Counted from the stretch's first letter, positions 1-5,973 are shown. The stretch: DNA of 5,975 nt from an uncultured Pirellulaceae bacterium (GCA_934255105.1 CAKQNH010000334.1:1-5975), one strand, 5' to 3'. A program made the numbers and translations. The notes: a model not told the origin generated them from the letters alone.

Positions 1-239
1 CCAGAGGGAGAGGATCCAGTGCGAGCAGAGCTAACGCAAGAAAATCGATAGGGAAAAGGCTCGTGAAAAGTTGTGGGTATAAAAAGGCAGGAGTGCGCGC
101 TCTACGATTGGTGCATACACGCTACTCAATTGGGGTGCAAGCAAGGCAAGTGCAATGCTAGCTCTCTCACCTAAGGGGCATCATCAGTAGTCTGAAATGT
201 CCCATTTCGAGATCCTTGAGATAAGTGTGTACGCTGACG
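1..239. other. Left-edge stretch without a supported gene
   Basis: I see no gene I can defend here. One plus-strand frame is open from the left edge to a TAG at 49-51 and would read PEGEDPVRAELTQENR, which could be the C-terminal tail of a gene cut by the window edge, but 16 codons are too few to decide. A second plus-strand frame stays open to about 159 but encodes a Lys/Arg-rich string with no recognisable pattern. Minus-strand ATG codons in this stretch run into stops within a few codons. No terminator-like stem with a T-run was found. Confidence 0.4.
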
Positions 240-268
240 TTGACTTGTGAGCCTCAGGCGAATAAAAA
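240..268 (+). promoter_or_regulatory. Candidate sigma70-type promoter for the esterase-like gene
   Basis: TTGACT at 240-245 matches five of six bases of the -35 consensus. After exactly 17 bases, TAAAAA at 263-268 matches four of six bases of the -10 consensus. Transcription would start near 275, leaving a leader of about 100 bases before the ATG at 379. The spacing is ideal, but the -10 is weak and planctomycete promoter rules are poorly known, so this is a plausible candidate only. Confidence 0.3.
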
Positions 269-378
269 CCATGTCAGAGAGTTGAGGCAAAGCGATTTGA
301 TTCGCGGAAGTTTTGCGTGCTCCACGCGACTCATCAAAAGAACTTCTCCTTCGTTCCACCATTTACGATTGGCGCCCC

Positions 379-1194
379 ATGCGAAACCGTCTCCCAAGCT
401 TCTCGGAGCTGACTGGTCGATTCGAACAATTGCATGACTCTAGCCCGCTACAGAGCGACCCAAACTCTAGCGACCCCACCTCAAGCGAACAGACAGACGC
501 CCACGAACATGCCTACCTGGATCAGCAGGTGTGTCTGTTTGGCCCCGAGCGCTACGAGCCACGCTACGACTACCCACTGGTCGTCTGGTTACACAGTTGC
601 AATAGTTCCGAGCGCGAGCTCGAACAGCTAATGCCAGAACTGAGTCTACAGAATTACGTCGGTTGTGCGCCGCGCGCCACTGTGGCGTGCGATCCCGAGG
701 GGCACCGATTCCGCTGGGGCCGCTCAGCAGCGGCGACCGCAATCGCGGAAGAGTTGGTATTCGGTGCGATCGAAACGGCTTGCACCCAATTCTCGATCGA
801 GCGCAAAAAGATTTTCTTGGCTGGTTTTGGTAGTGGCGCCAGCATGGCTTGGCGCGTTGCTCTGCGTTACCCTCAACGCTTTGCAGGTATCGTTTCCATA
901 TGTGGCGAATTCCCAACTCAGCAACAAGCACTCACCAATCTTGCGCAGGTGCGCGAGCTACCGGCCCTGTGGATGGTCGGTAACGAATCGCCTACCTGTG
1001 GCGTTCCTCACCTGTGCGAAGCGCTCCCGGTCATGCACAGCGCCAGTCTGCAAGTGGCAATTCGCCAGTACCCCTGTGGAAACGAACTCTTGAGCAATAT
1101 GTTGGTGGATGCTAATAGTTGGTTGATGGAACGCGTTACCAACCAGGCAGCCCACTTCGAGAACTCCTGCGAAGAGAGTTTTTCAAAGAATTGA
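379..1194 (+). CDS. Alpha/beta-hydrolase-fold protein, esterase/PHB-depolymerase-like, probably catalytically inactive
   Basis: 271 residues, apparently cytoplasmic, with no signal peptide or membrane segment. After a Ser/Asp/Thr-rich low-complexity stretch (about 20-45), the hydrolase core begins with strand PLVVWLH (66-72). The nucleophile-elbow region is FLAGFGSGASMAWRVALRYP (146-165), followed by RFAGIVSICG. The family is recognisable as the PHB-depolymerase/feruloyl-esterase/phospholipase-carboxylesterase type, but the key positions are altered. The elbow G-x-S-x-G reads G149-F-G151-S-G153, with Gly at the nucleophile position. The acid position after PALWMVG reads N202-E-S204 instead of the usual Asp. 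The His position in YPCGNEL reads N235. The oxyanion-type HG reads H72-S73. I therefore infer a pseudo-enzyme with a binding or regulatory role, or an unusual mechanism. The ATG at 379 was chosen because the 22 codons before it (in-frame TTG at 313) look non-coding; neither start has a clear Shine-Dalgarno motif. It stands alone, 511 bases from the next gene. Confidence 0.8.
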   Translation: MRNRLPSFSELTGRFEQLHDSSPLQSDPNSSDPTSSEQTDAHEHAYLDQQVCLFGPERYEPRYDYPLVVWLHSCNSSERELEQLMPELSLQNYVGCAPRATVACDPEGHRFRWGRSAAATAIAEELVFGAIETACTQFSIERKKIFLAGFGSGASMAWRVALRYPQRFAGIVSICGEFPTQQQALTNLAQVRELPALWMVGNESPTCGVPHLCEALPVMHSASLQVAIRQYPCGNELLSNMLVDANSWLMERVTNQAAHFENSCEESFSKN

Positions 1195-1195
1195 G

Positions 1196-1230
1196 CTAAG
1201 CAGGCTAGCGATTCCATCTGATCTGCTTAG
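1196..1230 (+). repeat. Stem-loop directly after the esterase-like stop codon
   Basis: CTAAGCAG (1196-1203) pairs perfectly over 8 bp with CTGCTTAG (1223-1230), around a 19-base loop. It begins one base after the TGA stop (1192-1194). No T-run follows, so it is not a classical intrinsic terminator, but it could shape the 3' end of the mRNA or act as part of the repeat cluster that follows. The loop contains GCTAGCGATTCC, which resembles the core of the neighbouring repeat at 1306-1333. Confidence 0.5.
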
Positions 1231-1294
1231 GTAGCCGAATCCGCCAGACTTTGGAAAATCCAAGTGACATCCAAAGTCTGGCGAATTCGGCTAC
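1231..1294. repeat. Near-perfect 24-bp inverted repeat with 16-base loop
   Basis: The left arm 1231-1254 begins GTAGCCGAAT and ends CAGACTTTGG. The right arm 1271-1294 is its reverse complement, with a single mismatch (C1241 opposite A1284). The loop is 1255-1270. The predicted stem is long and stable and would be the strongest structure in the window. No T-run follows. It looks like a REP-type dispersed palindromic element. I have an unverified recollection of similar sequences in intergenic regions of Pirellulaceae. It may act as a factor-independent barrier to exonucleases or transcription between the esterase-like and TPR genes. Confidence 0.75.
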
Positions 1295-1344
1295 TTCGTT
1301 TGGTAACATCCAAAGTCTAGCGATTTCGGCTACGGCGTTTGTCT
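1267..1344. repeat. Two tandem copies of a 39-base unit
   Basis: Unit 1 is 1267-1305 and unit 2 is 1306-1344. The first 28 bases of each (ACATCCAAAGTCT... to ...TTCGGCTAC) differ at only two positions. The last 11 bases share a central CGTTTG. The first unit also supplies the right arm of the inverted repeat at 1231-1294, so the same motif occurs once inverted and twice direct. Weaker resemblances to the core occur at 1204-1215, about 1611-1630 and 1636-1660 (AAAGCCTTGGCGACTTCCGC), which suggests an old, decaying cluster of the same element. Confidence 0.65.
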
Positions 1345-1705
1345 GGGTTCTCTCGTTAGGTCTAGCTCAGTCTGTCGTTAGAGCCCGCCTAATCGTTGTG
1401 CGCTACAGCACTTCCTATCGGTGCTCCACACAAGCGACTTGTGCGCGCTTGCTTCGCAAGTTCGCGCTGGCAGAGTTGAGTAGCTTACGGCTGCGTCTCG
1501 ACTCCGGCTCCCCTCCGATTGAGAGCCTACGTCTAGGCGCGACCGCTAGGTGCTCTCCTGCTGGCGGGAGGGTCCGGCGTGTCAGCGGTCGGGGAGGGTC
1601 TGCCGAGTTATCTGGCGGATTCGTGCCTACCGTCGAAAGCCTTGGCGACTTCCGCTACGGGCTGCAGTGCGGCGAGCTGGTATCTCTATTTCAAGGCTCG
1701 AGGCA
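1345..1705 (+). other. Hairpin-rich non-coding leader upstream of the TPR gene
   Basis: I see no convincing gene here. Open frames exist, but their translations are rich in Arg, Ser, Cys and Trp without family character. Several stems can be drawn by eye. AGCAC 1407-1411 pairs with GTGCT 1421-1425. CACAAG 1429-1434 pairs with CTTGTG 1438-1443 around a 3-base loop. GCGCGCTTGC 1443-1452 pairs with GCAAG 1456-1460 and, past a TT bulge, CGCGC 1463-1467. GGCTC 1506-1510 pairs with GAGCC 1523-1527. An outer perfect 8-bp stem, CGACCGCT 1540-1547 with AGCGGTCG 1584-1591, encloses a 9-bp stem (three G-U pairs) of 1552-1560 with 1565-1573 around a CTGG loop. The stretch could be a structured 5' leader or an unannotated RNA, or simply GC-rich repeat debris. 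No riboswitch class is recognised. Confidence 0.35.
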
Positions 1706-4138
1706 ATGTCCAAAAAAAAATTGATGCTAATCGGCGGCGGCAGCCTGTTAGCCTTGCTGGGCTTCGGTGCGCTGTTCACTTTTATGGTTGGCAGCCATGG
1801 CCCTACGCCAGCCGCGCAGCTTCGGGTTGCGATGGGATTGCTGGATAAAGGCCGCTGGGACTTGGCTGGCCACATCGCTCAAAATCTAGGATCTCAAGTT
1901 GATTTAGAAGCGGACTCCGATTGGCACTATGTTCAAGGGGTCGCGAAACTGCAGTCGGTCGCGGAGGAGGTCGACAGCCCGAAGAATCGTCGCATCCTGC
2001 TGGAGGCTACCGAGCACTTGCTGAAGTCCGAGGCGTTGGGATTTCCCATCGGCTATCTCGGACAGGGGCAGTACTATCTGGGTTGGTGCCAGTTCAACAC
2101 GTATCATTGGGATGCAGCCATCGAACGCCTGCGGCACATTGATCGGCTGTGGCCAGAGAAACGCAGCGACGCGCTACGCATGGAGATCGAATCGCAGTTG
2201 CACAAACTCCCACCCGACTTGCCTGCTGCCGAGCTAGCGCTCGAGCGCTGGCAGGCGATCCCCGGCGTGTCGCCCGCCGAGCAAGCGCGTATGGAGCTCG
2301 CCCAGGCCAATCTGGCTTTCCTGCGCGGACGATCGGCGGAGTGTGAAGAGCTATTGAAAAAGATTGCCGCAAGCTCTCCGGAGGGCTCCCAAGCACAGCT
2401 CTGGCGTGCGCGCTGGCGATTGGCTCAAGCCCTGGCCGACATCAACGAATCTTCTGAGCAGCGAACGCAGCTATTAAACGAAGCAATCGAAATCACGCGA
2501 TCGCTCAAGTTGGCATCTGACACCCCAACCGACCTGCGCCGTCAAGCCACCTACCTCTCGGGCAAAGCACTCCGCGCACTTGGCGCATTCCAAGAAGCGC
2601 TGAGCACCTTCAGTGCGACTAGGCTGAGCAGTCCACGTTCAGCCGAGGCATTTGCCGCTGGGATTGAAGAGGCGGAGATGTTTGTGGAGAAGAACGAACT
2701 GAAGGAAGCCAATACCACGATCCACGCATTGCTCCGCGATATGGAAGATCCCGCGCTATTCAACGAAACGTGGATCACGCTGCCCGAGTTCCGCAGTCGC
2801 TTGCTGAGTATTGGCCGTGGCTACCGCGACGCGGGCGATTATCAGCGCGCGCTCGATTTAGCCGACCTGATCGGACTGGCCTTTCCGGTCTCCGATTCGG
2901 TGCGACTCAAAGCGGAAACGTTTGAACAGTGGGGAGACGGACTAGCCGTCGCATCGGATAGCAACAATACCGGTTTAGCGTCTGACTTACGCAATCAAGC
3001 GCGTGAGAAATACCATTCGGCAGCCGTCCAATACGATGCGCTCGCTCAACTGGAATTGCGTTCGGCAGAGTATCTCGACATTTTGTGGAGCGCGATCACA
3101 AACTACCAACAAGCGCGAGATCTAGACCGCGCTAACGCTCTGTTGGCAGACTACTTGCGCTACGAGGAGCGAACTAAACGACCGCGGGGATTGTTGGCAC
3201 TGGGGAAAAACCTGGTGAGCATGGGGGAGTGGCACAAGGCAATTGAGCCACTGGAGCGCTGTCGAATCGAGCATCCGACACATCCGATTAGTTTTGAAGC
3301 TCGCTTGCTGGCAGCCAAAGCACTGTACGAGCTCGATCGCTTGGACGAAGCGAGCGAGTTGCTGGACGAGAATTTATCGGGGAGTGCCAACTCACTGCAG
3401 CCAACCAGCGGCATTTGGCGCGACTCGCTGTTTCAACTGGCCCACACTCGTTTTCGCCAGGGTGACGAACTGCTGCTCGAACTGCGACTCAATCCGACTA
3501 CGCCCGCCGCGCAGCAAGAAGCACAACTGACGGCCAGCCACGAACGCTTTTTGGATGTCGTCGATCAACTCAGTGGATTCGTCTCGCGTTACCCACAGGA
3601 CCCGCGGCACTTGGATGCCTTGTACATGATAGCCAAATCACACCGCATGGCCGCCGAGACTCCTCAGAAAATGCTCTCCGCCGATCCGCAAATGGTCGAA
3701 CCCGCCAAACGTAAACTGCTGCACCAACGGCGACAACTGCTCGAGCAAGCGTTGACCGACTACCGCATTCTGCATCAAACTATACGCGACCAAGATTCGA
3801 TGACGCTTTCGGACGACAACAACGTGCTGGTTCGCAATTGCTATTTTGGCGAGGCCGACACGCTATTTGAGCTCTCCCGCTGGGATGAGGCAATCGCCGC
3901 CTATCAGAACGTGGCGAGCCGCTTTCTCAACAAGCCTGAATCGCTGGAAGCACTGCTGCAAATGTCCGAGTGCTATCGTAAACTGGGGCAAGACGACGTG
4001 GCCAAGCGCATGTTGACTCAAGCCGAACAGGTTCTGGGACGCATTCCTGAAGAGTACGATCCACAATTTATTCGCCTAACGCGTACGACTCGTGGCGGAT
4101 GGTCCGATCTACTCGGGTCGCTGCGCAAGTGGGATTAG
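1706..4138 (+). CDS. Membrane-anchored TPR-repeat protein
   Basis: 810 residues. The N-terminus MSKKK is followed by one hydrophobic segment (about 6-28) without a cleavage or lipobox signal. This predicts a single membrane anchor with a short positive cytoplasmic end and the large domain in the periplasm-like compartment. The rest is almost entirely helix-pair repeats of TPR type. Recognisable units lie near 38-62 (GLLDKGRWDLA), 116-150 (YYLGW...WDAAIERL), 280-315 (KALRALGAFQEAL), 367-395 (GYRDAGDYQRAL), 493-526 (LGKNLVSMGEWHKAIEPL), 527-560 (KALYELDRLDEASELL), 712-745 (TLFELSRWDEAIAAY) and 750-785 (ECYRKLGQDDVAKRML). Units between these are diverged. No enzymatic domain is visible, so a scaffold role in a cell-envelope protein complex is inferred; partners are unknown. 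ATG 1706 was chosen because coding character and the anchor begin there; AAGG at 1693-1696 sits 9 bases upstream. Codons 3-5 are an unbroken run of nine A bases. An in-frame extension back to GTG 1550 looks non-coding. Confidence 0.88.
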   Translation: MSKKKLMLIGGGSLLALLGFGALFTFMVGSHGPTPAAQLRVAMGLLDKGRWDLAGHIAQNLGSQVDLEADSDWHYVQGVAKLQSVAEEVDSPKNRRILLEATEHLLKSEALGFPIGYLGQGQYYLGWCQFNTYHWDAAIERLRHIDRLWPEKRSDALRMEIESQLHKLPPDLPAAELALERWQAIPGVSPAEQARMELAQANLAFLRGRSAECEELLKKIAASSPEGSQAQLWRARWRLAQALADINESSEQRTQLLNEAIEITRSLKLASDTPTDLRRQATYLSGKALRALGAFQEALSTFSATRLSSPRSAEAFAAGIEEAEMFVEKNELKEANTTIHALLRDMEDPALFNETWITLPEFRSRLLSIGRGYRDAGDYQRALDLADLIGLAFPVSDSVRLKAETFEQWGDGLAVASDSNNTGLASDLRNQAREKYHSAAVQYDALAQLELRSAEYLDILWSAITNYQQARDLDRANALLADYLRYEERTKRPRGLLALGKNLVSMGEWHKAIEPLERCRIEHPTHPISFEARLLAAKALYELDRLDEASELLDENLSGSANSLQPTSGIWRDSLFQLAHTRFRQGDELLLELRLNPTTPAAQQEAQLTASHERFLDVVDQLSGFVSRYPQDPRHLDALYMIAKSHRMAAETPQKMLSADPQMVEPAKRKLLHQRRQLLEQALTDYRILHQTIRDQDSMTLSDDNNVLVRNCYFGEADTLFELSRWDEAIAAYQNVASRFLNKPESLEALLQMSECYRKLGQDDVAKRMLTQAEQVLGRIPEEYDPQFIRLTRTTRGGWSDLLGSLRKWD

Positions 4139-4242
4139 CGCCCCCGTTGGAGTCCAGGCTTTAGCCGCCCAAGCGCACCCGCTGGAGTCCAGGCTTTAGC
4201 CGCCCAAGCGCACCCGCTGGAGTCCAGGCTTTAGCCGCCCAA
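4138..4242. repeat. Three tandem copies of a 35-base repeat
   Basis: The copies are 4138-4172, 4173-4207 and 4208-4242, followed by the first four bases of a fourth (GCGC 4243-4246). Copies 2 and 3 are identical; copy 1 differs at two positions (C4142 for A, T4147 for C). Each contains the odd palindrome CTGGAGTCCAG (broken at its first pair in copy 1), directly followed by the quasi-palindrome GGCTTTAGCC. The array starts on the G of the TPR gene's TAG stop and fills the space before the Rieske gene's leader. The unit is not a multiple of three and there are no spacers, so it is neither coding nor CRISPR. I have an unverified memory of similar GGAGTCCAGGCTTTAGCC elements in Pirellulaceae intergenic regions. 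Confidence 0.85.
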
Positions 4243-4266
4243 GCGCCACTCGAATCGCCTAAAAGC

Positions 4267-4272
4267 TATACT
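4267..4272 (+). promoter_or_regulatory. Possible -10 element upstream of the Rieske gene
   Basis: TATACT matches five of six bases of the sigma70 -10 consensus and lies 73 bases before the TTG start, just past the 35-base repeat array. No credible -35 is present at 16-18 bases upstream; that place is occupied by the end of the repeat array. It could start the Rieske/AcuI-like transcript if a different sigma factor or an activator is used. Confidence 0.2.
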
Positions 4273-4331
4273 CTAACAATTACAGCGGTTCAAGCGGTCA
4301 GAAGTACACGCTATTCGGGATCACCCATAAC

Positions 4332-4336
4332 AGGAG
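4332..4336 (+). promoter_or_regulatory. Ribosome binding site fixing a TTG start
   Basis: AGGAG lies 9 bases before the TTG at 4346. It is the clearest Shine-Dalgarno motif in the window and decides the start of the Rieske gene, because the first in-frame ATG falls next to the cluster-binding motif and would remove half the domain. Confidence 0.65.
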
Positions 4337-4345
4337 CTCGTTGCT

Positions 4346-4651
4346 TTGGCTTGGCATTACGTTTGTGAGTTATCTGACATTCCTTCACACGGCGGTCGCG
4401 AATTCGTCGTCAACGCACGCATCGTAGCTCTGTTTCGCAACGGCCAAGGACTACATGCCATCGATGGCATGTGCGCCCACCAGGGAGGTCCCATCGCCCA
4501 GGGGCAACTCGACGGCGAGTGCATCACCTGCCCCTGGCACGGTTGGCAATACGACATCACCAATGGCCAAAATCTGCTGACCGGCCATAAAATGCTCGAT
4601 TGCTTCCCAGTTGAAGTGCGCGATAGCGGCGTGTGGATCGATGTCGAGTAG
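4346..4651 (+). CDS. Small Rieske [2Fe-2S] ferredoxin-type protein
   Basis: 101 residues, the usual size for a free-standing cytoplasmic Rieske ferredoxin of the NirD/BphF type. The complete cluster signature is present. C43-x-H45 (MCAHQGGP) and C62-x2-H65 (CPWHGWQYD) are separated by 16 residues, giving two Cys and two His ligands for a [2Fe-2S] cluster. The N-terminal part (WHYVCELSDIPSHGGREFVV) and the C-terminal strands (CFPVEVRDSGVWIDV) fit the Rieske beta fold. There is no signal peptide, membrane anchor or oxygenase domain, so it should act as an electron carrier in the cytoplasm. Its partner (oxygenase, reductase or nitrite reductase) is not in this window. Translation starts at TTG with AGGAG 9 bases upstream. 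It is followed after 52 bases by the AcuI-like gene, probably on the same mRNA. No closer subfamily can be assigned by eye. Confidence 0.92.
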   Translation: MAWHYVCELSDIPSHGGREFVVNARIVALFRNGQGLHAIDGMCAHQGGPIAQGQLDGECITCPWHGWQYDITNGQNLLTGHKMLDCFPVEVRDSGVWIDVE

Positions 4652-4703
4652 TTTTGGCATACAATGAGGCTCTTGATACTCCAACCAATTCTTCGCCTAT
4701 TGC

Positions 4704-5804
4704 ATGGCACCCAATATGAAACCTCGACAATTTCGCGCGCTGGTCGTCGATCATGCGCAGACGCCCGAAGCAGCAACTGAACGCGCTGCTAAGACCGCCC
4801 CACCTTTGAACGCCGCCGTTACCAGCCTCTCCAGCGACCGCCTGTCTGAGCGCAGTTCGGCCAGTGAGGGTGCCAGTAAAGATGCCAGCAAAAGCGGCGG
4901 TGGACGGGTTACTATCGAAGTCGCCTACTCGTCGCTGAATTACAAAGATGCTTTAGCCTACCAAGCACATCGCGGCGTGGTTAAGCAACTGCCGCACATT
5001 CCCGGCATCGACGCCGCAGGTACTGTTGTCGATAGCGATAGTGCAGACTATAGCGTGGGCGATCAGGTCATCGTGACAGGTAGCGACCTGGGGCAGGGTA
5101 GTTGGGGTGGTTGGTCGGAGCTGATCCGCGTGCCGGACGAATGGATCGTGGCCCTGCCCGAGAAGCTAACGCTTCGGCAAGCGATGATTTACGGCACGGC
5201 AGGCTTCACGGCAGCACAGTCCGTGATGGCGTTGCAGCGCAATGAGGTCACCCCCGCGTCGGGAGAGATCGTCGTCACCGGTGCCAGCGGAGGTGTCGGC
5301 AGCATGGCCGTACGCATCCTCGCGCACTTGGGTTACGACGTGGTAGCAGTGACAGGCAAACCCGAGCAGCATGCCTCTCTGCTAGCCTGCGGTGCTCGGC
5401 GAGTGCTAGACCGCAATGCCGTGGCCGATGATTCCAACCGCCCGCTGCTGTCCGCTACTTGGGCGGGCGCGATCGACACGGTGGGCGGCCCTGTGCTGCA
5501 ATCGCTGCTGCGGTCGATCAAGTACGGCGGTTGTGTCACCGCCTGCGGTTTGGTGGCCGGTGCCGAATTATCGCTGACCGTCTATCCATTTTTGCTGCGC
5601 GGCATCACGTTATGTGGTATCGCATCGGCTGACTGCCCAATGGCCAAACGCAAAGAGATTTGGCAGTTGTTGGCCGGCCCGTGGAAACCGGCCAATTTGG
5701 AAGCGATGGTTGCCGAGGTCGGCCTGGAGCAGTTGCCCGAGCAGGTTGAACGCATCCTAGCTGGGCAAATCGCAGGCCGCGTCTTGGTCAGGCCGTCTGC
5801 TTAG
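4704..5804 (+). CDS. YhdH/AcuI-family NADPH-dependent oxidoreductase (acryloyl-CoA reductase-like)
   Basis: 366 residues of the zinc-independent MDR (quinone oxidoreductase) superfamily. The family signature SSLNYKDALA (76-85) and HIPGIDAAGTV identify the YhdH/YhfP/AcuI group. GTAGFTAAQSV (164-174) and the nucleotide-binding loop TGASGGVGS (192-200), followed by a beta strand ending VVAVTGK, form the Rossmann part. No zinc-binding Cys cluster is present. Characterised members reduce acryloyl-CoA to propionyl-CoA with NADPH, which detoxifies acrylate-derived intermediates, for example in DMSP and 3-hydroxypropionate metabolism. This substrate is inferred from the family. The protein is about 40 residues longer than usual (near 325). 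The excess is a Ser/Ala/Lys-rich stretch around 20-66, between the first beta strand (FRALVV) and VTIEVAYSSLNY. ATG 4704 and ATG 4716 are both possible starts; neither has a Shine-Dalgarno motif. It is probably cotranscribed with the Rieske gene and ended by the terminator at 5863. Confidence 0.9.
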   Translation: MAPNMKPRQFRALVVDHAQTPEAATERAAKTAPPLNAAVTSLSSDRLSERSSASEGASKDASKSGGGRVTIEVAYSSLNYKDALAYQAHRGVVKQLPHIPGIDAAGTVVDSDSADYSVGDQVIVTGSDLGQGSWGGWSELIRVPDEWIVALPEKLTLRQAMIYGTAGFTAAQSVMALQRNEVTPASGEIVVTGASGGVGSMAVRILAHLGYDVVAVTGKPEQHASLLACGARRVLDRNAVADDSNRPLLSATWAGAIDTVGGPVLQSLLRSIKYGGCVTACGLVAGAELSLTVYPFLLRGITLCGIASADCPMAKRKEIWQLLAGPWKPANLEAMVAEVGLEQLPEQVERILAGQIAGRVLVRPSA

Positions 5805-5862
5805 CCTCGACAGCGTGCTGCGGCACTGACTGAATCACACTTGCTGGACGAATGCCGCTCGG

Positions 5863-5885
5863 TCGATGAAAAGCATCGATTTTTT
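5863..5885 (+). terminator. Probable intrinsic terminator after the AcuI-like gene
   Basis: TCGATG (5863-5868) pairs with CATCGA (5874-5879) around the loop AAAAG, followed directly by six T bases (5880-5885). It lies 58 bases past the stop codon. The stem is short (6 bp, half of it A-T), so termination may be partial. Confidence 0.6.
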
Positions 5886-5973
5886 ACCTCGTATTTTTGA
5901 TACTTCTCGCTGAACGCCACCATATTCGTCGAGCTAAATCAGCAGCACGCTCACCTTTGCTTGCATTTTCGCA
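5884..5973 (-). CDS. Possible C-terminal end of a convergent gene cut by the window edge
   Basis: Read on the minus strand from the right edge, one frame stays open for 29 codons and ends at TAA (5886-5884). The translation is CENASKGERAADLARRIWWR followed by SARSIKNTR, a basic, helix-like tail that looks more like protein than the other two frames, which stop early. It would converge on the AcuI-like gene, with the terminator between them. No family is recognised, and the fragment is short enough to be chance. Confidence 0.3.
   Translation of the reverse strand, partial: CENASKGERAADLARRIWWRSARSIKNTR

Noticed and set aside
829..837. Ser152 of GFGSGAS as the nucleophile, which would make the esterase normal
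   Set aside because: In the usual small-x-nucleophile-x-small elbow this would put Phe150 at the first small position. Alignment on the surrounding strand and helix places Gly151 at the nucleophile site, and the partner His and Asp positions are also lost. It is kept only as an alternative to test.
467..931. Minus-strand open frame of 154 codons opposite the esterase-like gene
   Set aside because: It is a shadow of the plus-strand coding frame. The translation is Arg-rich and matches no family pattern, while the plus strand encodes recognisable hydrolase strands.
1231..1294. Inverted repeat as the ends of an insertion sequence
   Set aside because: Only 16 bases separate the arms, so there is no room for a transposase, and no target duplication was seen.
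1363..1384. tRNA D-arm-like string (TAGCTCAG ... TTAGAGC), with GCTC pairing to GAGC
   Set aside because: The rest of a tRNA is missing. There is no GG in the D loop, no pairing 5-bp anticodon stem after it, no GGTTCGA-type T loop, and no acceptor stem. It is most likely chance, or at best an unrecognisable relic.
1550..1705. In-frame upstream extension of the TPR protein by 52 codons (GTG start)
   Set aside because: The extension is Arg/Trp/Cys-rich, lies over the nested hairpins, and would bury the membrane anchor in the interior. The ATG at 1706 gives a normal anchored N-terminus.
1251..1724. Open reading frame of 157 codons across the intergenic region
   Set aside because: It starts at a TTG inside the inverted repeat. 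Its first third is a translation of the repeats and the remainder is an Arg/Ser/Cys-rich string with no family character. It ends in the A-run of the TPR gene in a different frame.
4138..4246. Possible CRISPR array
   Set aside because: The 35-base units follow one another directly with no spacers, and no cas gene is present.
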